Shown here piece after piece: positions 25,380-33,621 of a DNA stretch of 64,000 nucleotides. The stretch spans positions 1-64,000 of the forward strand of contig CANOLA010000002.1 in assembly GCA_947566705.1 (NCBI GenBank). The letters are read 5' to 3'. Origin of the DNA: an uncultured Lachnospiraceae bacterium. GTDB taxonomy: Bacteria; Bacillota; Clostridia; Lachnospirales; Lachnospiraceae. The notes below the pieces were generated by a model, which saw nothing but the letters and a program-made list of their open reading frames with translations, did no database searches and was not told where the DNA came from. The stretch's first letter is position 1; the number at the start of each line of letters is the position of its first letter. Position numbers and translations under genes: made by a program.

Positions 25380-25822
25380 TGGACAGCAGGACGATAAGCC
25401 GGGTTATGTCGTTGGGTGATCATCTGTCTAGGACGACTGTTACCAGCCGCCTCAAGCGACCTACCTAAAGCTGGCGGGCCACGTCAACGCTTTGCTTTGG
25501 TCTTGCTTCGGATGGGGTTTACATGGCTGTGGCTGTTACCAGTCACACGGTAGTCTCTTACACTGCCTTTCCACCCTTACCTGTTGTGGCTTTCTCCGTA
25601 AGGAGAAAGTCACCTGCGTACATCGCATCCGCGTAAGCGGATTTTGCATGCGATGTGCTCCTTACAGGCGGTATATTTCTGTTGCACTTTCCTTAGAGTT
25701 TCCTCCACCGGCCGTTAACCGGCATCCTGCCCTGTGAAGCCCGGACTTTCCTCACCTGCACAGTGTAATATCCGAAAAGGGGTATTGCTTATACAGCCGC
25801 GATCACCTGTCCTGCACCATGC
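25380..25822 (-). ncRNA. rnpB: RNase P RNA, bacterial type A-like, with extended P12 arm
   Basis: On the minus strand the conserved blocks appear in order. GAGGAAAGTCCGGGCTTCA-like sequence lies near 25754-25734, the GGTAAGGGTGGAAAGGC block near 25581-25565, and AACCCGGCTTATCG near 25406-25393. P1 is formed by GCAGGAC near 25815-25809 with GTCCTGC at 25392-25386. The RNA is about 443 nt, longer than typical 350-400 nt molecules. The extra length is mainly an inserted nested hairpin at 25613-25663, next to the hairpin CTTTCTCC-GTAA-GGAGAAAG, in the position of the variable P12 helix. The ribozyme trims tRNA 5' ends. Confidence 0.96.
25613..25663 (+). repeat. Nested-hairpin repeat, copy B, inside rnpB
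   Basis: The core has CCTGCGTACATCGC, an inner stem ATCCGC-GTAA-GCGGAT and TGCATGCGATGTGCTCCTT. It shares the flanks and the outer stem ACATCGC/GCGATGT with copy A and aligns with copy C. It lies within the RNase P RNA gene in antisense orientation to its transcript, between the conserved blocks either side of P12. Confidence 0.85.
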
Positions 25823-25828
25823 AGATAG

Positions 25829-25857
25829 ACTATAACATATTTTTTCCCCTGCTGCAA
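25829..25857 (-). promoter_or_regulatory. rnpB: rnpB promoter
   Basis: Read on the minus strand, TTGCAG (25857-25852) and TATAGT (25834-25829) are 17 bp apart. A start near 25822 fits the beginning of the P1 helix. Confidence 0.75.
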
Positions 25858-25888
25858 GCATGGGAATGCCTGCAAGCCGGACTGGTTC

Positions 25889-26482
25889 TTATGCAAACGA
25901 AGAGATACATACATGCAGAATCCCCATTACTACCTGAGAACAGATTCCGACAATGTATTTGCAGTCCTCTTCCACGGAATGGCTGTCTTTCTGTACATAG
26001 TTTTCATGTTCCCAGCGGATAAAACTGCAGATATCTGATACATTCTGAAACCGCTTCCAGTCCATGGAAGTAAAACCTGCTTCCCATCTGGTAAAATCCT
26101 GTTCACTGAAATTTTTTATATATTCCCTGAGCTTGTGCTTTAACTGTCCCTCATAGATACAGTGCTGTTTCATGGTTCCCGGATATTCTTTATTATGGGG
26201 AAAGGTAAAATAGTCTGCAATATAATGAACGACTTCCCCCAGTTTCGTGAAATAAGAGGTTGACAGCTCTGCCATCTGGTGGTAACCGCTGGTCAGATGA
26301 TGGATTTGCCGCTCCACAAGGGGAAATGTTCCTGTAATTTCATGTCTTTGTGTGATAAAAGACGGTTTGCAGTCAGGTAAAATACTGCCAATATAAAATG
26401 CTTTTTTATGTCTGTCGAAATTTTTGATATCAGAAATACCAATAATGTATTTTGCAAGTGAAAGATGAGATTTTTTACGCAT
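25889..26482 (-). CDS. Zinc-dependent phospholipase C-like protein
   Basis: The 197-residue protein belongs to the Zn_dep_PLPC group: the start KKSHLSLAKYII, AFYIGSILPDCKPSF and the histidine-rich VHYIADYFTFPHNKEY fit its metal sites. Unlike clostridial alpha-toxin it has no signal peptide and no C-terminal lipid-binding domain. Small cytoplasmic members of this type are common in Clostridia, with no established substrate. The region 26483-26741 to its right holds its promoter area and the candidate operator of the LacI-type gene. Confidence 0.85.
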   Translation of the reverse strand: MRKKSHLSLAKYIIGISDIKNFDRHKKAFYIGSILPDCKPSFITQRHEITGTFPLVERQIHHLTSGYHQMAELSTSYFTKLGEVVHYIADYFTFPHNKEYPGTMKQHCIYEGQLKHKLREYIKNFSEQDFTRWEAGFTSMDWKRFQNVSDICSFIRWEHENYVQKDSHSVEEDCKYIVGICSQVVMGILHVCISSFA

Positions 26483-26696
26483 AAAACCCTCCCATGGTAT
26501 TATTTACGGTCAGGAGCACATCCTGGTCATATCCTTGCCATGTACGGTGTCCGTTTTTTGCTCCTATCTTGTATATTATAGGATTTTTGCAAGCTTGGCA
26601 AGTACTGAAATATAGGAAAAACAAGGAAATTTTATTATTTTCTGTTTAATTTTCCTAAGTAATTCTGCACAAAAACAGGCCGTATATTTTGTATTG

Positions 26697-26712
26697 GGTT
26701 ATGCGTTTAACC
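26697..26712. promoter_or_regulatory. Candidate LacI-type operator
   Basis: GGTTATGCGTTTAACC is an inverted repeat with GGTTA/TAACC arms and the central CG pair that LacI-family regulators contact. It lies 60 bp before the LacI-type gene, so autoregulation is likely. Confidence 0.5.
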
Positions 26713-26771
26713 TTTGTAAAAAAGAAGTAAGTTAACTATACTTGAATCAGGAAAGAAAAAAGAAGGTGAAA

Positions 26772-27794
26772 ATGATGGGAAACGAGCGGGTCAGAATATC
26801 AGATATTGCAGAAGAGCTGGGACTTAGTACTGCAACCGTATCCAATGTAATACATGGAAAAACCAGTAAAATTTCTGCAGAAACAGTAAAACGGGTTCAG
26901 CAGCTGCTGGAACAAAAGAGCTATATTCCAAGTATGGCGGGCATACTTTTAGCGCAGAACAATTCCAGAATTATCGGAATCGTGGTAAATAACCATGAAA
27001 AGTATGAAGGGCATGTGCTGGAGGACGGTTTCATTTCATCCTCTTTAAATGCCCTGTCCCATGAAATTGACCGGGCAGGATATTTTATGATGGTTAAAAC
27101 AACAACGGAGTGGAAAGAAATTATCCGTTTTGCATCCATGTGGAATATGGAGGGACTGGTTATTATTGGATTCTGCGAGCAGGATTATAAAAAACTGCGT
27201 GAAAATATGCATATTCCGTTTGTGGTGTATGACGGGTATTTTAATGAAACAGATGGAATCTGCAACCTGACAATTGATAATTTTGACGGTGGTTTTCAGG
27301 TGGGGGAGTATCTTATGCGCATGGGGCATAAGAAAATCCTGTGTCTTTCAGATAATTACATCTGTGTGGACATGGAGCGAATCGAAGGCTGTAAAAAAGC
27401 TGCGAAAGCTGCGGTTCATTTTATGCAGCTTCCGTTCCAGGAAAAAGACCGGATGCAGTTTTACAATGAAAAACTGGAGGAGATTCTTATGTACAGTGCA
27501 GTTTTTGCTGTATCTGATTTTTATGCCATGGAATTTATTTATTTTCTCCGGGGAAAAGGAATCCGTGTGCCGGAAGATATTTCCGTGGTAGGATTTGACG
27601 ACAGTCCGCTGTGCCGGTACTGCGCCCCGAAGCTGACAACAGTCAGGCAGGATGCGGGTAAACGGGCAGAGAGTGCAGTTTCAGTTCTTTTGAAGCTTAA
27701 GAATACACCGGAGACTGTGGAACAGAGGACCGTGAAACTGCCGGTTTGTCTGATAGAAAGAAACAGTGTCCGAAAATACCAGGAGGAGGCATAA
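26772..27794 (+). CDS. LacI-family transcriptional regulator
   Basis: I start at the ATG at 26772 (site AAGAAGGTGAAA), giving 340 residues. The N-terminal helix-turn-helix ISDIAEELGLSTATVSNVIHG and hinge helix (TVKRVQQLLEQKSY) are canonical. The rest is a periplasmic-binding-protein-like sensor domain with VVGFDDSPLCRYCAPKLTTVRQD near the end. It directly precedes a MATE exporter gene with one base between stop and start, so the exporter is its probable target. The effector is unknown. Confidence 0.94.
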   Translation: MMGNERVRISDIAEELGLSTATVSNVIHGKTSKISAETVKRVQQLLEQKSYIPSMAGILLAQNNSRIIGIVVNNHEKYEGHVLEDGFISSSLNALSHEIDRAGYFMMVKTTTEWKEIIRFASMWNMEGLVIIGFCEQDYKKLRENMHIPFVVYDGYFNETDGICNLTIDNFDGGFQVGEYLMRMGHKKILCLSDNYICVDMERIEGCKKAAKAAVHFMQLPFQEKDRMQFYNEKLEEILMYSAVFAVSDFYAMEFIYFLRGKGIRVPEDISVVGFDDSPLCRYCAPKLTTVRQDAGKRAESAVSVLLKLKNTPETVEQRTVKLPVCLIERNSVRKYQEEA

Positions 27795-27795
27795 A

Positions 27796-29124
27796 ATGGA
27801 TAAATCATTTAAAAAAAGCGTTATAAAAATTGCACTGCCCGTTACACTGCAGTCTCTGCTGCAGTCATCGTTCAGTGTTGTGGACCAGATGATGATCGGA
27901 CAGCTTGGTGAAAACAGTATTGCGGGGATTGGACTGGGAGGAAAGTTTGCATCAATTTACACCGTGGTTCTTGCTGCAGTTTCATCCGTTGCGGGCATTC
28001 TGATATCCCAGTACATGGGGAAAAAAGAAGAGGAATCGGTAAGCAGGAGTTTCTTTACCAGCATGGTGCTTTCTCTTGCGCTGGCAGCAGTGTTTTTCGT
28101 TATGTGCGTGGCATTTCCGGAAATGATTATGGGGCTGTACACGAAAGATGAAGCGACGAAGATACTTGCAGTAAAATATATCCGTATTCTGGCAGTTTCG
28201 TTTCTGCCGATGGCGGTCAGCTCCATGCTGACGACAATGCTCAGATGTATGGAAATTGCGGTTCTGCCGATGTGTGCCAGTATATTTGCGCTGGTTTTAA
28301 ATACCGGGCTGAATTACCTGCTGATTTTTGGGAAATGGGGATTTCCACGGATGGGCGTGGAGGGGGCGGCAGCTGCCAGTGTGGCGGCGCAGATTGTTTC
28401 CTTTGGAATTATCCTGGTTCTCTTTTTTGCAGTTTTTCAGAAGGAGAAGCATCTGTTTATCCGGTTTTCCCAGTCACCGGATTATAACAGGCAGTACATA
28501 AGGATTCTTTGTCCCATGCTAATCTGTGAGTTTTTATGGAGTCTGGGCGAAAACGTTTATACGGCGGTCTATGGAAATATCGGAACTGACGCCTGCGCGG
28601 CGATGACAATGACCGTACCAGTCCAGACAATTGTAATCGGGGCATTAAGCGGTCTGTCACAGGCGTCTGCCATCTTAATCGGAAAATCACTCGGTGCCGG
28701 AAATTTCGACCAGGCTTACAAAGAGTCGAAAAAGCTGATGGGTTACGGTCTTTTGGGTTCTGTTTTTTTGTCTTTGCTGCTGGCAGCCTTCAGTCCGTTT
28801 TATGTGCGCTTTTACCAGGTAGAGCCTGCGGTGCAGGAGCTTACAAGAAATCTTTTGCTGGTAATTGCCGTGATTGCTCCGGTAAAAGTGATGAATATGA
28901 TACTTGGCGGGGGAATATTAAGAAGCGGGGGAAAGACAGAATATACGATGTGGATTGATATCACAGGAACATGGGTGTTTGGTGTTCCCCTTGGGCTTCT
29001 TTCAGCATTTGTCTGGAAACTTCCGGTTACACAGGTATATTTTATCCTGTCCATGGAGGAATGCGTAAGGCTTGGGATTTCGTTTGTGCTGTTTAAAAAG
29101 AGGGCCTGGATGGAGCGGCTGTAA
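27796..29124 (+). CDS. MATE-family multidrug efflux transporter
   Basis: The ATG at 27796 follows CAGGAGGAGGC and overlaps none of the regulator frame; the product is 442 residues with 12 membrane segments. The N-terminal motif IALPVTLQSLLQSSFSVVDQMMIGQLG is typical of MATE proteins of the NorM/DinF type, and the two-bundle repeat is visible (second half from about 235). Such carriers export drugs or metabolites using Na+ or H+. Co-transcription with a LacI-type regulator suggests ligand-induced expression. Confidence 0.94.
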   Translation: MDKSFKKSVIKIALPVTLQSLLQSSFSVVDQMMIGQLGENSIAGIGLGGKFASIYTVVLAAVSSVAGILISQYMGKKEEESVSRSFFTSMVLSLALAAVFFVMCVAFPEMIMGLYTKDEATKILAVKYIRILAVSFLPMAVSSMLTTMLRCMEIAVLPMCASIFALVLNTGLNYLLIFGKWGFPRMGVEGAAAASVAAQIVSFGIILVLFFAVFQKEKHLFIRFSQSPDYNRQYIRILCPMLICEFLWSLGENVYTAVYGNIGTDACAAMTMTVPVQTIVIGALSGLSQASAILIGKSLGAGNFDQAYKESKKLMGYGLLGSVFLSLLLAAFSPFYVRFYQVEPAVQELTRNLLLVIAVIAPVKVMNMILGGGILRSGGKTEYTMWIDITGTWVFGVPLGLLSAFVWKLPVTQVYFILSMEECVRLGISFVLFKKRAWMERL

Positions 29125-29426
29125 CAGGCTTTTACAGTTCATATATGCGTCTGGACAATGGCTGTTCGGGCGCATATCATTTATTCTCTCAAAATGTTTT
29201 ATTCATTTCTGTTAAATCAAGTAATTCCGCTTTGTGTGCTTAGTCTGTTGACAGTGATTTCCCATTCGCGCCAGCCGCTGTTTCTTAAAAAAACCGGCAA
29301 ATTTCAAAACACTTTGTAAAATTTGTCTAAAAATACAGTATCTGCCTTGACGATACTTTCCTGCTGGCGTAAGATTTCTTTTATGACAATACAGAGAAAG
29401 GAATAAGCCGCGGTATATCCTGCGGC
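29125..29426. other. Intergenic region with a weak hairpin and a promoter
   Basis: A stem ATATGCG/CGCATAT with a 19-base loop lies near 29141-29175 but has no good T-run, so it is a doubtful terminator for the MATE gene. A candidate promoter, TTGACG (29347-29352) and TAAGAT (29370-29375) with 17 bp between, precedes the zinc-ribbon gene. I see no coding sequence here. Confidence 0.6.
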
Positions 29427-29834
29427 ATGGTACAGCCCATGAAAGAAAAATTCTACCAGTTTATGTCGGGAAGAAACGGCGTGGATGATTTATCCCGTCT
29501 GCAGACATGGATTACACTGATTCTTCTGGTGTTTGGAATTATTACGAGGCTCGGACTTTTTACGATTCTTGCCCTTCTGGTAATGATTCATATGTACTTT
29601 CGTATGTTTTCAAAAAACACCTCGAAGCGGTATGAAGAAAACCAGAAATACTTAAATTTCAGATACCAGCGGACGGTGGGATGGAACCGATTTAAAAAGC
29701 GTGCAGCAGAAAGCAGGACCTACCGTTTTTATAAATGTCCGTCATGCAGGCAGCGGGTGCGTGTGCCAAAAGGGCACGGAAAAGTGGAAATTACCTGTCC
29801 AAAATGCCGGGCTAATTTTATTCGCAAATCTTAA
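29427..29834 (+). CDS. Membrane protein with C-terminal zinc ribbon
   Basis: The 135-residue protein has one hydrophobic stretch with two close segments (WITLILLVFGIITRLGLFTILALLVMIHMYF split by a short break, residues 28-58). A basic region follows, then a zinc-ribbon (CPSCRQRVRVP and TCPKCRANF). Similar small proteins are common in Lachnospiraceae with no known function. It is followed after 31 bp by the DUF5685 gene and then a J-domain gene. The three may act together at the membrane. The ribosome binding site for the ATG at 29427 is weak; 29439 is an alternative start. Confidence 0.8.
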   Translation: MVQPMKEKFYQFMSGRNGVDDLSRLQTWITLILLVFGIITRLGLFTILALLVMIHMYFRMFSKNTSKRYEENQKYLNFRYQRTVGWNRFKKRAAESRTYRFYKCPSCRQRVRVPKGHGKVEITCPKCRANFIRKS

Positions 29835-29865
29835 CAGACAATACCAGTAAAGGGAGCATGAAATC

Positions 29866-30708
29866 ATGTTTGGCTACATCAATGTAAATGGAAAAGAATT
29901 ATCAGAGAAAAATAAGGGCATTTACCAGTCCTATTACTGCGGGCTCTGCCGGAAACTGAAAGAATTCTGCGGGGCGAAAGGACAGGCGCTTCTTAATTAT
30001 GATATGACATTTCTGGTGGTGTTATTAACCGGTCTGTATGAACCGCAGACAGACAGCGGGGAATTTACCTGCATGCTTCATCCGGTAAAAAAAAGAAAGG
30101 CGCTTGTCAATGAAACCGAAACCTACGCTGCAGCCATGAACGTACTTCTGGCCTATTACAACCTGATTGACGACTGGAAGGATGACAAAAATTATACCAG
30201 AAAAACTGTTGCTTCCATGTTCCGGAATGATTGTGAGAAAGTGGAGCAGATGTATCCCAGACAGACGGCTGCGGTAGAAGATTATATTATAAAACTGAAT
30301 GAATGCGAAGAGAAAAACGAAACGAATATCGACCTGGTGGCGGGGCTTACGGGTGAAATGATTGGAGAAATATTTGCATGGAAGGAAGACGAGTGGTATG
30401 ATGAGTTAAAAACACTTGGATTTTACCTGGGAAAATTTATTTACCTGATGGACGCCTATGAGGACAGGGAAAAGGATGAAAAAAAGGATTCCTATAATCC
30501 CCTGCGCCATCTGTATACCGAAGATGAAAAAGAATATGAGACACTTTGCAGGCTGATGATGACAAGCATGATCTCCGAATGTGCCAAGTCTTTTGAACGT
30601 CTTCCGGTTCTGCTTCATGCAGACATACTGCGGAATATTATTTACTCAGGTGTGTGGTCCAAGTATGAATATATCCAGTTGAAAAAGAAAAAGAGGAAGA
30701 AAGGATAA
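29866..30708 (+). CDS. DUF5685-family protein
   Basis: The 280-residue protein begins [17 protein letters not shown] with [14 protein letters not shown] (residues 23-36), which matches the conserved start of DUF5685. The rest is helical with aspartate-rich motifs ([27 protein letters not shown]) that resemble the metal-binding helices of prenyl-transferring enzymes, although such activity is not shown. It starts after AAAGGGAGC and is followed five bases later by the J-domain gene, which supports a joint function. Confidence 0.85.
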   Translation: MFGYINVNGKELSEKNKGIYQSYYCGLCRKLKEFCGAKGQALLNYDMTFLVVLLTGLYEPQTDSGEFTCMLHPVKKRKALVNETETYAAAMNVLLAYYNLIDDWKDDKNYTRKTVASMFRNDCEKVEQMYPRQTAAVEDYIIKLNECEEKNETNIDLVAGLTGEMIGEIFAWKEDEWYDELKTLGFYLGKFIYLMDAYEDREKDEKKDSYNPLRHLYTEDEKEYETLCRLMMTSMISECAKSFERLPVLLHADILRNIIYSGVWSKYEYIQLKKKKRKKG

Positions 30709-30712
30709 AAGA

Positions 30713-31408
30713 ATGACAGATCCATATCAGGTGCTTGGCGTCAGCCAGAGCGCCTCGGATGAGGAAATAAAAAAGACATACCGCGCGTTAAGCCGTAAAT
30801 ACCATCCGGATGCAAATGTAAACAACCCGAACAAGGAGCAGGCAGAGGAGCGGTTCAAGCAGGTACAGCAGGCATATGACCAGATTATGAAGGAACGGCA
30901 GCAGGGAATGGGTTATGGCGCTGCAGGAGGAAACGGTACAAAAGGTACCGGAAGAAATACAGGAACAGGTGAAGGACCGTTCGGTGGTTTTCACGGTACT
31001 TATTCATACGGAAACAGAACCTACCAGTCATACGGTCAGAGAAATGAGGATTCGCCAAATCTTAGGGCAGCGTTTAATTACCTGCAGAACCAGTGTTACA
31101 AGGAGGCGCTGCATGTGCTTAATGAAATCCCTGTGATGCAGCGGTACGGCAAATGGTATTATTACAGTGCTGTCGCAAATGACGGTGTAGGGAATACGGC
31201 CACAGCAATTGAACATATCCGGCATGCGGTTGGATTTGAGCCAAGTAACTTAGAATACCGCCAGTTCCAGCAGCATCTGGAATTTGGCGGTACATGGTAT
31301 ACAAATATGGGAAGTTCTTATGACAGACCTTACGGCAGCTACAACAGCTTCTGCATGTCCCTGCTCTGCATGCAGGCCCTGTGCACCTGCTGCTGTCGGC
31401 CATTGTAA
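30713..31408 (+). CDS. J-domain protein with cysteine-rich C-terminus
   Basis: Residues 1-66 form a J domain ([27 protein letters not shown] with the essential HPD), so it should stimulate a DnaK-type chaperone. A Gly-rich linker follows, and then a helical TPR-like stretch ([24 protein letters not shown]). It is not a full DnaJ: there is no DnaJ zinc domain. The last 18 residues are hydrophobic with six cysteines ([18 protein letters not shown]). It closes a three-gene group with the zinc-ribbon and DUF5685 proteins. Confidence 0.9.
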   Translation: MTDPYQVLGVSQSASDEEIKKTYRALSRKYHPDANVNNPNKEQAEERFKQVQQAYDQIMKERQQGMGYGAAGGNGTKGTGRNTGTGEGPFGGFHGTYSYGNRTYQSYGQRNEDSPNLRAAFNYLQNQCYKEALHVLNEIPVMQRYGKWYYYSAVANDGVGNTATAIEHIRHAVGFEPSNLEYRQFQQHLEFGGTWYTNMGSSYDRPYGSYNSFCMSLLCMQALCTCCCRPL

Positions 31409-31409
31409 T

Positions 31410-31575
31410 GCCCCATAAGGGGCATTGCCTACGTACAGCACATTCCGCGAGAGCGGAATTTTGCATGTGCTGTGCTCCTTGCGTGGCACTTCCGCGAAGC
31501 GGAACTCTTATGTGCCATGCTTCCCGTTCTTAGGAGGCATTATATAACCTTACATACAGCACTTCCGCGAAGCAT
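31410..31575 (+). repeat. Palindromic repeat cluster, copy C of the nested-hairpin family
   Basis: After the J-domain stop come AATGCCCC-ATAA-GGGGCATT, then the core at 31428-31480: CCTACGTACAGCAC, inner stem ATTCCGC-GAGA-GCGGAAT and TGCATGTGCTGTGCTCCTT. A second nested hairpin follows (TGGCAC with an inner TTCCGC-GAA-GCGGAA and GTGCCA, 31484-31517), and a partial unit CACTTCCGCGAAGC at 31560. In this copy the outer stem is ACAGCAC/GTGCTGT, so both sides changed together relative to copies A and B. Confidence 0.85.
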
Positions 31576-31581
31576 TACATA

Positions 31582-32013
31582 TTACTCCAGAATATCCGGA
31601 ATCCCATCCTGGTCCAGATCGGCTCCATGTGCGCTGATGTCAGTAGTGCTTATGGTACGGCGTTTTAAGCGTGCAGCTTCAGATGCTTTTAACAGATAGG
31701 ACTTGATTTCCTTTGCATTGCGGATATGCACCATGGATAATTCGGGGCTGGTGACGTCGCCGGTATAGCAGACAACCGTGGATAATCCAAAGATCCGTTC
31801 CATCAGGGAGGTTTTTAAAGTGACGTCCTGAACCTTGTACATATAGCAGTCGTCCTCGGTTGTATTAAGAAGTCCCTGGTTGATGGTAATTAAATCCGGT
31901 GTGACGGTGTATTTGGTAAACGTCCATGGCAGACCGAAAAACAGAAGCCGTTTGCGCTCCTTAAACATAACAGTATCGCCTGCCGCATTTTGTATCATTT
32001 TTTCATCAGTCAT
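31582..32013 (-). CDS. PH-domain (bPH2-like) protein
   Basis: The 143-residue protein contains one bacterial PH-like domain, seen in FTKYTVTPDLITINQGLLNTTED and MYKVQDVTLKTSLMERIFGLST. The family often sits in membrane-associated proteins, but no membrane segment is present here except a weak LLFFGLPW. The C-terminal tail DLDQDGIPDILE resembles a single calcium-binding DxDxDG loop. The function is unknown. The ribosome binding site is TAAGGAGATAAT on the minus strand. Confidence 0.82.
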   Translation of the reverse strand: MTDEKMIQNAAGDTVMFKERKRLLFFGLPWTFTKYTVTPDLITINQGLLNTTEDDCYMYKVQDVTLKTSLMERIFGLSTVVCYTGDVTSPELSMVHIRNAKEIKSYLLKASEAARLKRRTISTTDISAHGADLDQDGIPDILE

Positions 32014-32119
32014 TTTTATTATCTCCTTAAAATTTAATTAACATTAAAAATAATGTCATGTCAGATAAATGTATACCTTTATTGTAACGGAAAAACTTCA
32101 AATTGCAATGCGTTTTTTC

Positions 32120-32148
32120 TTGAAATATGATTCCCGTTATTATATGAT
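32120..32148 (+). promoter_or_regulatory. pyrB: pyrB promoter
   Basis: TTGAAA at 32120-32125 and TATGAT at 32143-32148 are 17 bp apart. The resulting leader is about 35 nt and too short for a PyrR-type attenuator. Confidence 0.8.
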
Positions 32149-32190
32149 GATAAAAATGTGATAATGAATTGGAAGAAGAGGAGGAATAAC

Positions 32191-33108
32191 ATGCGACATT
32201 TAATGAGTCCGCTGGATTTTTCTGTTGATGAGTTAGAAGACCTGCTGAACCTTGCAGGTGATATCGAGAAGAATCCCCAAAAATATGCCAGCGCCTGCAG
32301 GGGGAAAAAGCTTGCCACCTGCTTTTATGAGCCGAGTACAAGAACGAGATTAAGTTTTGAAGCGGCCATGCTCAATCTTGGCGGTTCGGTACTGGGATTT
32401 GCCAGTTCTGATTCTTCATCAGCCTCGAAAGGTGAAAGCATTTCTGATACCATACGTGTTGTTTCCTGCTATGCAGATATCTGTGCCATGCGGCATCCGA
32501 AAGAGGGCGCTGCATTAGTTGCTTCCCAGAAGTCCGGTATTCCCGTTATTAATGCCGGAGACGGAGGCCATCAGCATCCCACCCAGACATTAACTGATAT
32601 GATGACCATCCGCTCATTAAAGGGCAGCCTGGGAAATATTACCATCGGGCTGTGCGGGGATTTAAAATTCGGACGGACCGTGCATTCACTGATAAATGCC
32701 ATGATCCGGTATCCCAATGTAAAATTTGTACTGATTTCCCCGGAAGAGCTTAAAATTCCGGATTACATCAGGGAGGATGTGCTGCGGGCAAACAGTATTG
32801 AGTTTGAGGAAGTGGAGCGCCTGGAGGACGCCATGGGACAGCTGGATATTCTCTATATGACAAGGGTTCAGAGGGAGCGTTTCTTCAATGAGGAGGATTA
32901 TATCCGCTTAAAAGACTATTATGTTCTTACAAAGAAAAAAATGAAGCTGGCAAAAAATGACATGCTTGTTCTCCATCCGCTGCCGCGTGTCAACGAAATT
33001 TCCGTGGAGGTGGATGATGATCCGAGGGCTGCGTATTTCAGGCAGGTACAGTATGGCGTTTACGTCAGAATGGCACTTATATTAACATTACTGGAAATTA
33101 CCGTTTAA
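32191..33108 (+). CDS. pyrB: Aspartate carbamoyltransferase, catalytic chain
   Basis: The enzyme makes N-carbamoyl-aspartate, the committed step of pyrimidine synthesis. The ATG at 32191 follows AGAGGAGG, giving 305 residues. The carbamoyl-phosphate loop [20 protein letters not shown] and the aspartate-binding region with HPLPRVNEI are all intact. It is followed by pyrI, so this is the two-subunit allosteric form known from enteric bacteria and many Clostridia. No other pyr gene lies in the window. Confidence 0.97.
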   Translation: MRHLMSPLDFSVDELEDLLNLAGDIEKNPQKYASACRGKKLATCFYEPSTRTRLSFEAAMLNLGGSVLGFASSDSSSASKGESISDTIRVVSCYADICAMRHPKEGAALVASQKSGIPVINAGDGGHQHPTQTLTDMMTIRSLKGSLGNITIGLCGDLKFGRTVHSLINAMIRYPNVKFVLISPEELKIPDYIREDVLRANSIEFEEVERLEDAMGQLDILYMTRVQRERFFNEEDYIRLKDYYVLTKKKMKLAKNDMLVLHPLPRVNEISVEVDDDPRAAYFRQVQYGVYVRMALILTLLEITV

Positions 33109-33129
33109 GATAACGGACAGGAGGTTCAT

Positions 33130-33570
33130 ATGCTAAATATCAGCGGAATCAATGAGGGATTTGTATTAGACCATATACAGGCAGGAATGAGCCTGCAGAT
33201 TTACCATGATTTAAAACTGGACAAACTGGACTGTTCCGTGGCGATCATAAAAAATGCAAGAAGCAGCAAGATGGGGAAAAAAGACATTATAAAGGTTGAA
33301 TGTCCGATTGAAGAGCTTGATTTGGATATTCTGGGGTTTATTGACCATAATATCACTGTTAATGTCATTCAGGGTAACCGGATTGTGGAGAAAAAGGACC
33401 TGACCCTGCCAAAGCAGGTAAAAAATGTCATAAAGTGCAAAAACCCGCGCTGTGTGACTTCCATTGAGCAGGAGCTGGACCAGATTTTTATGCTGACTGA
33501 TGAAGAAAAAGAGGTTTACCGCTGCAAGTACTGCGAGGAAAAATATACCAACCCAAACAGACGTAAGTAA
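33130..33570 (+). CDS. pyrI: Aspartate carbamoyltransferase, regulatory chain
   Basis: The 146-residue chain binds nucleotide effectors at its N-terminal domain and holds zinc at the C-terminal domain. The four zinc ligands are visible in CKNPRCVTS and YRCKYCEEKY. It starts after GACAGGAGG, 21 bp downstream of pyrB, so the two subunits are co-expressed. Confidence 0.96.
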   Translation: MLNISGINEGFVLDHIQAGMSLQIYHDLKLDKLDCSVAIIKNARSSKMGKKDIIKVECPIEELDLDILGFIDHNITVNVIQGNRIVEKKDLTLPKQVKNVIKCKNPRCVTSIEQELDQIFMLTDEEKEVYRCKYCEEKYTNPNRRK

Positions 33571-33582
33571 CCCCTGCCGGGG

Positions 33583-33621
33583 AAGAGGGAGTCTTCCCGT
33601 TTATTCGGGAACCTCCCTCTT
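33583..33621 (+). terminator. Nested hairpin terminator after pyrBI
   Basis: AAGAGGGAG (33583-33591) pairs with CTCCCTCTT (33613-33621), with an inner stem TTCCCG/CGGGAA. The following ATTCTGGG has few T residues, so termination may be partial. The last codons of the convergent membrane protein gene lie inside it. Confidence 0.65.

Noticed and set aside
32149..32190. PyrR-type attenuator before pyrB
   Set aside because: The predicted leader is about 35 nt with no antiterminator or terminator stem.
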